A stretch of 64,000 nucleotides of DNA, from positions 2,914,001 to 2,978,000 of the forward strand of contig CM048843.1 of assembly GCA_026545765.1 (NCBI GenBank), given 5' to 3'. The position numbers and the translations under genes are program-made. The notes beneath the pieces were generated by a model that made no database searches, was not told where the DNA came from, and saw only the letters and a list, made by a program, of their open reading frames with translations. Shown piece after piece: positions 45,709 through 56,369 of the stretch (its first letter is position 1; each line of letters starts with the position of its first letter). This stretch comes from Plantago major (lineage: Eukaryota; Streptophyta; Magnoliopsida; Lamiales; Plantaginaceae).

Positions 45709-45960
45709 TCACAAAGTTTGTATATACCTGGTCCTTTTATTTGATCTTGGACACGTGTTTTTATTATGACCTTCTTGCTTGCAAGTACTACATCTTACGG
45801 TTCCACACCCTTCTCTAAGATCCATTTCATTGCGCAAGCGTGTAGATTTTGGACGACTTTTCGAACTCCTTTTCATTGAATCATAAGGCAGGAGTATCAT
45901 TCCTGTTGGAGCAGGCCAATATGCTTGATCGGGATTAGGATGTAGTAAAGGAGCCCATGT
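45709..45960 (-). pseudogene. MULE transposase C-terminal fragment
   Basis: The minus-strand frame holds a Pro/Trp-rich region (DQAYWPAPTGMILLPYDS), a basic segment (KSRPKSTRLRNEMD), and then a CCHC knuckle CSTCKQEGHNKNTC. This order (YWP segment, basic linker, CCHC) is how many plant MULE transposases end. The frame upstream of it (45960-46224) is not transposase and partly falls in the Mutator-type element at 46120. DDE core and SWIM finger are missing. Confidence 0.65.
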
Positions 45961-46119
45961 CCTTTGATATGTAGTAATCGAATCTGAACAAGAGTGGTAT
46001 AATCCAAGTATTGAAATGCTTTTTAACATATAATAACTTTCAAATAAGAGAGACCACAATAGTCTCAGAGGCAACATATAATAACTTTCAAATAAGCTAA
46101 AGCAAATCATAGTTTGTTT

Positions 46120-47017
46120 GGGTAAAATGCATAAATGTACCCTATGTTCTTCACAAAATGCATGGATGTACCTCATGTTCTTGAAATTGCATGAATGTAC
46201 CTCATGTTTTCTAAAAGTATGCACACTTGCTCCAATAATTGTGTGTGTATTACACTCTCCATGTGCAAGTGAATTCGCTTTCTTTTTTATTCTTACAAGT
46301 GTTAAAAATTCACAATATTTTTTTTTGAACCAAGAGCAATAAGATTAATTTAAAATTATTAAAACTACAAAAACATTATAATAAAATGAACTAAAAAAGA
46401 AATATGTAAAAATTAAAAGAAATATAAATAATAGCTTTACTAAATTGAAGAATAATTATATAAATTAAAATGTTATAAAGAATTATAGTAGTGATATTAT
46501 CAAAATTTATAATAGCACTACAAAAAATTATCAAAATTATTGAAGGCAAAAGTGTTCTGATCATATAGTGTATATTATGAATTATTGTTATTTTGAAAAT
46601 ATTTAAGTGAAACTGTCTAACTCGCTTAGAAAATTAATTGATCCTTATATTAATACATTTGTATTAATATTCAAAAATAACTATAAAGAAAAAATATATT
46701 AGTTTTTTCATTTTATTTTTCATGTTTAATTTGTACCTTTAATAAAAAAATTAATTTTAAATAATCCTTAATAATTTTTTTTAAACGACCATAATATTTG
46801 TTATAAAGTCTTACATTTTTTAAGAAAAATCAATTTATTGTTCTTATAATTAGTGAATATATAAGATTTTTATGCAAAAAAAAAAATAAGTCCACTTGCA
46901 CAAATGGAAAGTGTAATACACACACCACTATTGGAGAAAGTGTGCATACTTTTATAAAATACGAGGTACATCCGTGCATATTTCGAAGAACATAGGGTAC
47001 ATTTGTGCATTTTACCT
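46120..47017. mobile_element. Mutator-type non-autonomous element with exact 10-bp flank repeat
   Basis: Ends GGGTAAAATGCA and inverted TGCATTTTACCT. Flanking TAGTTTGTTT at 46110-46119 and 47018-47027 is identical. The TIRs run for about 150 bp with internal 'atgtacct' repeats. The centre (46330-46870) is extremely AT-rich without a gene. Nested in the MULE remnant. Confidence 0.88.
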
Positions 47018-48195
47018 TAGTTTGTTTAAATCAAAACTTTGTAAAACTATGGAGAAGACAACATACGGCCATACCTGGAAGAGAAGAACTTTCTTTGTTT
47101 TTTGTAAATTTTATGAAACTACTAAAAAAGAAGATGAAGAGGCATGCTGTTTAGATAAACGTAAGTAGGCAAGGAATATATGGAAAAGAATTAAAGAAAT
47201 ATAAAACTAAAAAATCTATGTCAAATTTAATGTGGCATAAAAAAGGTTATTAGGGGAATTATATTTTGCCAAAGGCTATTTTGGCATACAATTTTTTGCA
47301 TGAGGCTATTTTGGCAATATTCTCCTAGGACACACGAGAAAAAGCGTCAAGAATGACGTGAAGATGATAAAAACGTGTGGACTTGTATATATTGTTAATG
47401 ACAAGTAGGCTATATTTTGAACTATATCTTAAAGAAGTTAAAGTTTGTGTGGCCCAAAAAAAATATCCATATCCTGTAGGGACTAGGCTAGAAATGGTGT
47501 GCACTCCACCCTATATTTACAATTAGTTAGATACCATACCACCTATGGTATTTTAAATCTGTTGTGAAATGCTATTAATTCGGCACTTAAAATAGAAAAT
47601 GACACTTAGCTGTACGTTTGCTCGAAATGAAACTGCTAAACAGAAAGCCTAGTTACTTGTTAGTAACAACTTAACCATGTTTGGGCTGAAGATGACCCCT
47701 TGTCATTAAATTTTAGGCCAAACATAAACCAATATTATGTCATCCATCAAATTAAAAAGAGGTCTCAATGTATATGCTTGTATCTTGGAATGTAAGAAAT
47801 TATACTAGCATTAAATTAATCAAAACATCAAGCAGGATGTATCCATCCGATAGTTGTTACCGGACACTCTTCTAGAAGTAGAGCATGACCTGTTTTTAAT
47901 TACATCGTCAAACAATTAAGATGGGCAAAAGTCACACTATCGATCCAACTCTATCAACATGTTAAGTGGCACTTCATTGGTGTGTCTTTTCTAATATGTG
48001 GAAACCATGTATCTAATTAATGTGTATTAATTCTACTCTTTTTATTGTAGAATTAATATAAATGAATATGTTCCACACGTGTTTACGGGTTTAAATGTCT
48101 AGATGAGATAGAATTCTATCGATACGACTCACATTTTTTTGGAACTCTATTTTAATAACTCTGCCGTGAAAGACAAAACCAACACGAACACTTCA

Positions 48196-49333
48196 AGAGA
48201 AGTCGTGAATTTGATTATGGAATGAACATTATTAATTGAACCCTTTGAAGTTTGTTCTTTTCTAGAGATGGACAATTAACACAAGGACTTCACCTTCCCC
48301 CAACACGGGCATGAATATGATACTGGATTTGTTGTTCTTGATCTAAGCTGGAAGGGACGGGCCCTCGAACTTGGGGGTTAGATTATATATATGATGTTAT
48401 TTCGACAGTGACTCTTAAATTATCGAAAATATTACATATAAATATTATTTTTCAAATTTGAGCGTTCGACTATGCACCCGCATGGATTTGCCGCTGAATG
48501 TAGGTGGCTAGGTGTACTTTCTCTTTTCCAGATAATGTGATTAAACTGCAATTAATTGAATGATGCAGTGGGTGACGAATCCAAGAGTTAATTTTAGAGG
48601 GTCGACGTATTAATTATTCTAAGATGATTAATAATAACATTTTCGAACAATAATAGTATGAGCGAAATATGCTACATGATTTAACATTGACCAAGTGAAA
48701 AAGAATTTAAAAAAATTGTTGAAAATGGAAAAGGTAGATAAATTCAAGTAATTAGAATACATTTGTTGTTGAGTGGTATACTGGTATTGGACACGCAACG
48801 CTCAACCCAAGTATCTAATCACCAAACATAACAACCTAAAAATTAGCACTCGTTACTTATTCAGATTCCAACTAGATCAACCGACCGAGCCCTGATTCGC
48901 TACAGACGCAATGTAGAAAACTAAGTGGTGCAATATAACATGGAAAATTTAAAAACAATTGTGTTTTCACGTATGTGTATATATCTTACCCGCTCATCAA
49001 TTACTAGAACGTGAGAACACGTTACGCGTGTTATTGTGACACATAATTATAGTTGTAGAAGACGTATATAAATACAAGTATTTATATACAAGTAATATTG
49101 TTGTTTTTATTACAATATATGTAACTAGAACATGTGTAAACTTCTTTATTTCATTTACAAACATGTCATAAACATATAAGTTATAATCGATTTACATACA
49201 AATATATGATGTAGTCTACTATATATCTGGCTTGAACATATAATAGGATCACAATTAATTATATTATAATATTGGCAGGCATCTCTCTCTACAGTATGTA
49301 TATATTCCCAATGTTCACGGTAAACTCACATCT
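48196..49333. other. Intergenic, decayed hAT copy at 48345-48495
   Basis: No gene. The stretch 48345-48495 resembles the MITE at 45420-45583 (AAGGGACGGGCC start, 'atcgaaaatattacatataaa' middle, CCGCATGGATTTGCCG end) but is well diverged. The rest is AT-rich and unassigned. Confidence 0.5.
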
Positions 49334-50270
49334 GTTAGAATTTTAGCACTAATGAGACTAGTCCATGACTTTGTACCTCAACCAAAGGGGCCCCACACGT
49401 TTGAAATTAAGTTTCATTAAACGTGTATAATCTACTATAGTAGTAGATGACACTTGAGAAAGAATTACTAAAATTCATTGAAAGGTGAAAGAGTTATTGA
49501 AGCTCAAAGTGTGTTGGTTGATGCATTGAATATGGAATGCCAAGAGTTGGAATGGGAGAAGTCCCACATGGCTAAAATTGAGGAAGGAGAAACTACTTAT
49601 TAGTCCAAGGCTTGGGTTAAGTGATTGGGCCCTTAGGGCACCCATGCTTTTGGAAGGGGTGAGGAGCTAGATGCTCCTACACACGCGCCTTGCTCACTTG
49701 CCAGAGCCGGGCCCGGCCAGGCTCCGGGGTTCATGTGATCTAGAGTTGATTATCTTTTGGTAAACATATTGTGTTTGGTTAAGCCAATAAGATAATCGGT
49801 TAAATCTGAAAAACCATCATGGAGTCCGGTTATGCAATGACGGTTGTGTCCGTTCGGTTTGAATTAATGACTGAATCGACCATTCGCCAAAGGATGTAAT
49901 CAAACGAAAATTCCAGATGTGTATGTTCAATTTTTGTTTACAGGACCTTCTGAAAGGATAGATCTATTCAGACTGCAACTCTTCAATATTATAAATAGCC
50001 CCCCTAGAATCGATTTCAACACACAGAAATCCATTATTCTTCCTTCTCTTAAACTACTCTCTCTAAAGCCAGAAAAACATTTATTGTATTAGTTCGCAGA
50101 GTCAAAGTTCGATCTTAGAACTCGATTCAAATCTTCTATCTTTGGGAAATTTGTCAAGAAACCGTTAGACCAAGAATACATGCTTAAGGAATAAGGCCAA
50201 ATTTCTTCGTGATCTAATCCTATTCCTTACCTACTCCGTTTATGTCCTCATACACTACCACCACCCACAA
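49334..50270 (+). mobile_element. Possible LTR-like fossil
   Basis: Starts TGTTAGAATTTTAG and contains a TATAAATAGCC TATA-like site near 49991, followed by a CT-rich leader-like stretch, the layout of a plant LTR. No matching second LTR, no coding part and no certain right end are visible. It could equally be a host promoter. Low confidence. Confidence 0.3.
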
Positions 50271-51233
50271 CAACGTCTTGTATATGCCTGGGTTCTGTAC
50301 TTTCTCCATTTACCAACCTGCCATCGGATGCCCTGTATCAACACCAAATAAGTAGAAACAAGCTTTCATTAGTTAATTAAGAAGATGCAGCTGGAAATTC
50401 AGATTGTTATCCTAGCTCTTCCTGTGCAGTGAGATAACGCTTCTTCCAAAGAGTAGAATAAAATTAGGGACCTCTAAAAAGGATATAGAAGTTTCAATTA
50501 TAGAGCAACTCGTGAAAGCTGAAAGCTGTGTTTATCTTGAGTTTTGACTCTTTTCTCCCAAATAGCTCTCTCTCTGTTTTAGAAACAAGCAGGTACAGTT
50601 TATATGTACGAATCAATTGATTGAATTTCAGCAGCTGAGTTTGAGTTGTTTTATTTTGTTTCTGCAATTGGTGTTTCCGAAACTAAATAGGGGTTTCTAT
50701 GGTGAGATAGTAGTCGTACTATTTGTTAAATAAAATGAGATGTACATGGAATCCAGAAAACTTAACTAATCTACAACAGATCAATGAAGAATGAAATGCA
50801 TCAAAGCTGACTCTGTCATTAATGGGGACTAATCAGATCTGAGATAAAAAAAAAAGGAGCCCGCTACCGGACAGTTCAAATCTGAACAAGTGACTACAGG
50901 TAGCCAACTGAAACGAAAAAAAATTTCGTGTTACTGCAATATCAATGTAAAATTACAATTTTATCCTCCTGCCAATAAGAAAAGGTCACGTGATGTCTAT
51001 CCCTATCGAAAGCTATAGCTTCTTTACGGTACCACTGCATCTGCTCCAATTTTGCCCACCGAAAACTATAGCGCGCCACAACTATGCGCGCCCAGATTCT
51101 TTCCCTCAAAAAAATCAACATCATCTCACCCACTAGTATGCGCGCCCAGACTGTTTGTTGTATTTACGCTGTTGAAATTAGTTAGACGAGAAAACCTCTC
51201 ACCAGATTGTAGTAGAGGGCCTGTTACAGTAAA
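50271..51233 (+). other. Upstream region of the small multi-exon gene
   Basis: No coding signal supported. A CT-rich stretch at 50540-50590 and a 'tgcgcgcccaga' motif repeated at 51086 and 51139 are the only features noted. The latter two lie within 150 bp of the proposed start codon. Confidence 0.35.
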
Positions 51234-52206
51234 ATGCAATTCGAAGATGAGAAGTTTTCGCCTTATTGTAGTGGAGGTGGGATTGGTCGTGGAACCACCA
51301 AAGGTATTCATTGAAATTCTGATTTACACTCTGTAGTTAGTTACCCCTTTTTGTGTATTCTCTTTGTTGAATTGCACATGTCTGTTTCCTGCTAGCTGGT
51401 GCCACTGATGGTGGTCAAGTCTACTCCTCCCCTGATATGAATGATGCTGATAACATCAGTTGCGGCTCAGGTATTTCATATAAAAAATCCAAGATACATT
51501 AATTTCCCATAGTTTTACACTACTTGGTTCCCTGTATTGTCTAGGCTACATTACTGGGTTTTTTTTTTTTTTTTTTTGGGTCTCACATGCTTTATTTTTA
51601 ACATATGTAGAATTTGCATCCCCATTGTGTGGGTGGAACAAACACGGTGGCCCAACACAATTGACAGGTACTACTTGAAGAAAAATAAGATTTTGTTTGC
51701 GTGTTTGTGTAAGATTAGTGTAGTTTTTTTGACGATGTTATCTGTTATAGATGACGAAAATAATGAAGTGTTTGAACCAAATGGTTTAAGGTTGGGTGAC
51801 TCTCCTGCTGAATCAGGTGGGTTGCTGGCTTACAAGCATAGTTTGCATACTTTAATTAAATGTCATGTGGATTGGAATTGAATTGTCGTATGTAAATTTT
51901 TTAAACTTTCGTTAGATTCCTCGTATGAGCTAGTTCGTGTTCGTAAGGATAAGGAACCCGATCGTGCTGGACCATCAAGCACCACGAGAGGTATCTATAT
52001 TTTGAATAATATTGGAAGATTATTGGTTAGCGCGCTCTTTCATATGTTGAAACTGTTAAACCCAATTTTGAAGAAAAGAATCTCGCACCAATAGTTCGGA
52101 GTTATTCGGAAGATCTGTTACATAGAAGGACTGCAGTTGATGGAGGCATGGAGCGTGCCAGGATGATAAACCTTTTTTGTGATACAGTAATGAACCGAAG
52201 TGGCTA
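51234..52206 (+). CDS. Small multi-exon gene of unknown function
   Basis: Five consecutive short exons join in phase 1 with GT-AG borders: 51234-51303, 51396-51470, 51611-51667, 51751-51816 and 51916-51990. They give about 114 residues starting MQFEDEKFSPYCSGGG and including DNISCGSGEFASPLCGW and SSYELVRVRKDKEPD. A sixth block at about 52026-52206 (SYVETVKPNFEEKNLAPIV, ending VMNRSG and TAA) reads like real protein but is in another phase, so an exon is missed or an indel has occurred. Acidic and Gly/Ser-rich; no known domain recognised. The exact phase agreement of five exons is hard to get by chance. It may be a transcribed host gene or a degraded one. Confidence 0.5.
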
Positions 52207-52444
52207 AGGGAACAATATGTGCATGATTGGCTGTGTTTATTTCTTATTCAGACAGTACTCAGCAACTTATTTTGATGATAGTGTTAAAATTATCATGGAA
52301 CCTGTATTTTGTTATGTATGTAACCTGGATTCTAAGAGTTTTGAATATTGCTGATGATGTTTTAATTGAATGATTATGTCAGACTGATTTAGTTCTTTGA
52401 AGATTACTTTGCTATATTTGTTCGACAATATAGCCTTCATTGGG

Positions 52445-53060
52445 CACCGGTTCCAATGTGGGCCCGTGTATGCCCGAGTATATGGCCTGACCAATATGCC
52501 CGAACATAGAGCCCCGGTAGCGGTTCCAGCGTGGGCCCGTATATGCCCGAGTATATGGCCCGACCAATATGCCCGAACATAGAGCCCCGGCATAGATGTC
52601 CCATTATCTGGCCCGACCATGGAGCCCCCAAATTTAGCTGGTATTGTGTTTGGGCATGGAGTCCGGCATGTATGCCCAACTATATGGCCCGACGACGAGC
52701 CCCATATATATATTCCCGGTGGTAGTGTCCGACAAATATGTCCCGTTATATGGCCCAACCACGAGCCCGTTATATAACCTTCATTGGGTAACGGTTCCAA
52801 TATGGGCCCGTATATGCCCGAGTATATGGCCCAACCAATAGGCCCGAACATAGAGCCCTGGCATAGATGTCCCATTATATGGCCCGACCATGGAGCCCCC
52901 GATTTTAGCCGGTATTGTGTTTGGGCATGGAGTCCGGCATGTATGCCCAACTATATGGCCCGACGACGAGCCACTACATTATATCGGACAACATTATCCC
53001 GAGGACTCACACCCACTACATTATCCCGGACAACATTATCCCGAGGACTATCACCCAAAA
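52445..53060. repeat. GC-rich composite tandem repeat, TATATGGCCCGA motif
   Basis: A 73-bp unit (cggttcca...gagcccYgg) occurs at about 52445, 52518 and 52788. A second unit of about 111 bp starting 'catagatgtcccattat' occurs at about 52591 and 52862. Together they make a higher-order repeat of about 270-345 bp. Further short 'cattatcccggacaacatta' repeats follow to 53060. Nearly every sub-unit has 'tatatggcc(c/t)(g/a)a'. The tract is open in several frames in both directions. Confidence 0.85.
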
Positions 53061-53358
53061 CTTCACAATCTATATCTTTAGATTCGTTGCATAAAATCTT
53101 CACAATGGGTGGAGTAAACATAGATGCAAGCAAAAGCATGGTCTCAAAGTCACTTTCACATAACAAAGAGCAATTGTTGCAGTCGCCAACAAAATACAGT
53201 AAACAAGGTTTGCGAACCTTGAATTGAGAAATCTTACTTTGAATAACTTCCATGAGTTTCGAGAAAGATGGCGCGTCCTTCGATTGGACTGCTACATTAG
53301 TCCCGCCGCCGTTCAAGATGAAAATAGTTGTTGCTCCGGCCATTCTGACTCCGCCCAA
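52951..53358 (-). CDS. PB1-like N-terminal domain frame running into the repeat array
   Basis: A 135-residue frame starting MGGVRMAGATTIFILNGGGT. Residues about 10-95 resemble the PB1-like domain found at the N-terminus of many plant MULE transposases (SFSKLMEVIQSKI, KPCLLYFVGDCNNCSLLCES, DFETMLLLASMF). Then the frame enters the tandem repeats as VLGDSPRDNVVRDNVVG. No transposase core lies downstream on this strand. It may be the first exon of a lost MULE or a captured domain. Confidence 0.5.
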   Translation of the reverse strand: MGGVRMAGATTIFILNGGGTNVAVQSKDAPSFSKLMEVIQSKISQFKVRKPCLLYFVGDCNNCSLLCESDFETMLLLASMFTPPIVKILCNESKDIDCEVLGDSPRDNVVRDNVVGVSPRDNVVRYNVVARRRAI

Positions 53359-53499
53359 TCTGTGTTGGCGCCTAAATCAATAGTTAATCTTCTCAAATCG
53401 CTTGAACAGTACAATTCGGCTGTAACAGTTGATATAAGAAACTATATTGAAATTCAACCCTGCCCAACACTTATTCCCCCAAGTGTTTACAGATATTAA

Positions 53500-54004
53500 C
53501 TTGATTTGAATTGCACTATAATGTCACGTGAGGGGGTAAAAAAGGTATAAAAGTGAAAGCAGGAGACAGGCGCATGCCTAGTCCTGATACATTTCATTTT
53601 GGTGCAAAATGTAGCAATTTGAAAGCATGGTGACGAGTTGGTAAGGAAGAAATTAACGTGATTGGCCATGTAAAGCTAGCAACCAAATTGCACTGTTCAG
53701 TAAATTTGAGAAAAAAAAAGTATCAAAAAATACCAAAACTTGAGTTGTTTCACTAACCGAAAGACAGGTTAGTGGGGCAGGCATAGTCGGAATCTGTCCT
53801 ATAGTAAATAAATATCAAATCTAACCGCACGCAAATTCTGAAAGATATAGTATTAAATTTAAGAGCCTAGCTACCACAAAGAAACTGAATTGGTAATTAC
53901 CTAATCTTCAAAATTCGTAATTAAAAGACATGGATTAGGGTCCCCATTCGGCATTCCCCTATCAGTGGATTATTTTCAATGAAATTGCAATTTATATTTC
54001 AATT
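53500..54004. other. Intergenic, no gene seen
   Basis: AT-rich, without supported features. It ends at a GTTTT target copy of the solo LTR. Confidence 0.5.
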
Positions 54005-54008
54005 GTTT

Positions 54009-55099
54009 TGTTAATTCGGCCTTTCTTCGTTTATTAACCGGTTCGACAATTGTAGTTATTTTTCTATAGATATTTTGTAGGAAAGAACAAAATAACACAA
54101 GTACACGGCAAAGACTTTCCATTCCAGACACGATTAAAGAATAGGGCTGCAACTCAAGTTGGTGGACTGGACTTTGCTAAGAATGGACCTTAAGAAATAT
54201 ATCTGGAAGATCTAGAAAGTTGCTAGAAAACAGACGTGAAAAGATATTCAGGCTTGCTGGAAGAATGGCGCTTGCAGGAATGAAAATGAAGGAGTTTGAT
54301 TTGCTTTGAACACAAGGAATGCAATCTAAGAAAGAAGGAAAGAGTTTGGCAAGTTATGGGCACATTAAGAGAAAGAAGGAAATACAGATTCTCAAGATAA
54401 ACAACAAGGAATATTTACTTCTGGAAGCCAACGTAAAGAAGCAAAGAGAAGATCGCGTTCTTTCCTAGTTTTGTTCGATATTGGCATCTGCGTTCTTTCT
54501 TGCTAAGTTCGACACGGACCATCTATAGAATATTTCCTTCCAATGGATCGCTTGAAGCAGGAAAGAAGAAGTTGTTTTCTTCTGTTGTTTGAACTGTTGC
54601 ATTCCTTCTTCAGTTCGACTTGGACTCTATATATACAAGCAGGAAACAAAATATATTTAGCTTCTTCTTGTTGAGATCGATCAGAACATCATATATATAA
54701 GAAGAACGACATCTGCAAGACGACGCCTTGAAGAACACAGCTTTCGAGTCTTTACTGTTTAAGGTGTCTTAGACATTGATATCGATTTCCCTTGTGATTG
54801 ATTTCTAAAGATTGAAATTTACTGTAGAGTTTTAGAACTAGAATAGGTTTTTGCTTGTCTGTTCTAGGTCTAGTTTTCTGTAAGTTTAAACAATCGTATG
54901 TGATTGATTTAAACTTCGTTTCTATAATTCTACTTTTACTAATAGTGGAAATTTAGTCTACGACACGGTCAGTATATTTTATATATACGGGCTAGAATTT
55001 ATTTCTGGTTGTCAGTTTATCTCTCTGTCCTTATCTGTTTGTTGTTGACTCAACATCATAGTCAACATTGTCTGAAATAGTACAAATCCCGGTCCAACA
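54009..55099 (+). mobile_element. Probable solo LTR
   Basis: Fossil. Starts TGTTAATTCGG and ends GGTCCAACA, with GTTTT next to both ends (54005-54009, sharing one base with the LTR, and 55100-55104), fitting a 5-bp target duplication. CTCTATATATACAAG near 54620 is a likely TATA box, and the T-rich stretch after it fits an LTR R/U5 region. No internal element DNA is present, so it looks like the product of LTR-LTR recombination. Superfamily not determined. Confidence 0.6.
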
Positions 55100-55104
55100 G
55101 TTTT

Positions 55105-55681
55105 AACAATCAATTCAAGTTCAACATACAATACAATAAAGTCATTGTGGACTTGAAATAAGAAAATGAAAAGTACCTTTCATTGTGCATCATCCATCAA
55201 AGCTGTAATCCAAGCTCTTCATGGTTAAAATCCCACAAATTTTATATCAACATGAAGCTGGTAACGAGATCCAAACGCAAAGATTGAGTCAAAGTTAAAA
55301 AGAACGGTGAGGTGGCGGTGCTCGCTGGATTGACGGCAAAAGATTGTGAAACTGGATTCAAAATCACAAGCAGGAGATGGAGAAAATTTGAGCAAGTAAT
55401 TCAAGGAGAAGAGAGAAAAGACTTCAAGAAGAAACGGGAATATGAAAGATGGAGGAAAGTGAAAAGGAGGACATGTATGAGAGTTGTGAGGAGAAGGAGA
55501 TGAGGGTTCCGTTATCAGCAGGAGATATATAATCAACGGTTCTGATCGGAGTGTAATACACACGCGTTCTATATGTAAGACTGGGTATTCTCATATATTT
55601 AGTAGGAATTGTACGGTGAAGGTCAAAATTGAGACAAAATCGGTATTCCCCACGCGCTCCTTGTTTGATTATATATATATA
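55105..55681. other. Intergenic, no gene seen
   Basis: Includes purine-rich DNA at 55320-55500 that is open on both strands but without a recognisable domain. It ends in a TA microsatellite (55670-55681) into which the Helitron inserted. Confidence 0.45.
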
Positions 55682-55713
55682 CTAGTGATTAAGCACCGCG
55701 CTGAGCACGGTGC
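55682..55713 (-). repeat. Helitron 3' terminus: hairpin and CTAG
   Basis: The plus-strand palindrome at 55693-55713 has 9-base arms with one G-T pair and a three-base loop. CTAG at 55682-55685 is the end itself. The host DNA next to it is an AT microsatellite, a usual Helitron target. Confidence 0.88.
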
Positions 55714-56369
55714 CAAGTCCATTTTAACCGCATTTGATGATTAGTTTTTGACCCTGAGGTTTGATGTTTAGTTTTTAATTTTTGTTGGTTATGTTTGTTA
55801 AATTGTGGTGGTTTGTTTGGGCATAGCTGAAGTTTTGTGTTGCTTTTTTTTTTTTTAGTAGACCTATGGACTAAATAGATGGATCAAGGAGCAGTCATCT
55901 TTGTTCCTTAAGGCATATGTTTGTTTGATATGAGTGAGGAGCAAATTCTGATGTATAATAATATGTCCAACGTAATTACACATTTTCGAATAAAGTGCAT
56001 CAGGGCCATCAACTCTCCACCTAATTTTGTTTATGAAACTCCCGAGTCCTAGTATTGTTGTTGTCTCCCAGTTATATATGGAGTGCTCACCATTGCCAAC
56101 TTGTTTGCATGATACTTGGCAATCATGGTCGCTTTCCGCATTCCCTGGAAGCTGTTGGAAGTCAATATTTTGAATCAATTCTCCAGCTACTTGTTAATGG
56201 TAAAGTTTAATGGGCTGAATATATGAGAACCCAAACATTCTTCCAAATTTTTTTATGTGCAAGAACCTTGTGAACCCACTATATATGCAGTGCTGATCAT
56301 GAATTCTCTCCCTTGAAATTAATGCGGATCTGGTAAATTCTCTCCAAATTTTTTATGTATTGTTACCTC

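Larger units (their letters stand above)
45013..47322 (-). mobile_element. Old MULE remnant, copy B only, holding two younger insertions
   Basis: Absent from copy A, where 'aactcgcaag' runs on directly to 'gatacacgagaaaaagcg'. The two ends are imperfect inverted repeats over about 100 bases, with 'ttaccaaactaacct' and 'ttgccaaaatagcct' blocks, then 'ataaccttacttttgccacat' like motifs. It contains a MULE transposase C-terminal fragment on the minus strand (45709-45940), a hAT element (45420-45583) and a Mutator-type element (46120-47017). Confidence 0.7.
34712..48195 (+). repeat. Copy B of the tandem duplication
   Basis: Matches copy A from the middle of MUB intron 1 to the shared end near 48195. 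B-only insertions are a Mutator-type element 38363-39246, a TRIM-like element 40182-40442, a large composite 40530-42475, and a MULE remnant at about 45013-47322. Copy B still has the uninterrupted target sites of the insertions found in A. Confidence 0.93.

Noticed and set aside
45013-47322. Loss from copy A instead of gain in copy B
   Set aside because: The ends look like inverted repeats and copy A is continuous across the site, so insertion in B is simpler.
52312-52950. Long open frame on the minus strand across the GC-rich repeat array (Gly/His/Ile repeats)
   Set aside because: It is a translation of the tandem repeat, several frames are open on both strands there, and no domain is visible.
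52445-53060. CRISPR-like array
   Set aside because: Units are directly adjacent without unique spacers, their lengths vary, and the surroundings are plant nuclear DNA.
55320-55563. Frames in purine-rich DNA on both strands
   Set aside because: Low complexity and no domain, so not listed as genes.
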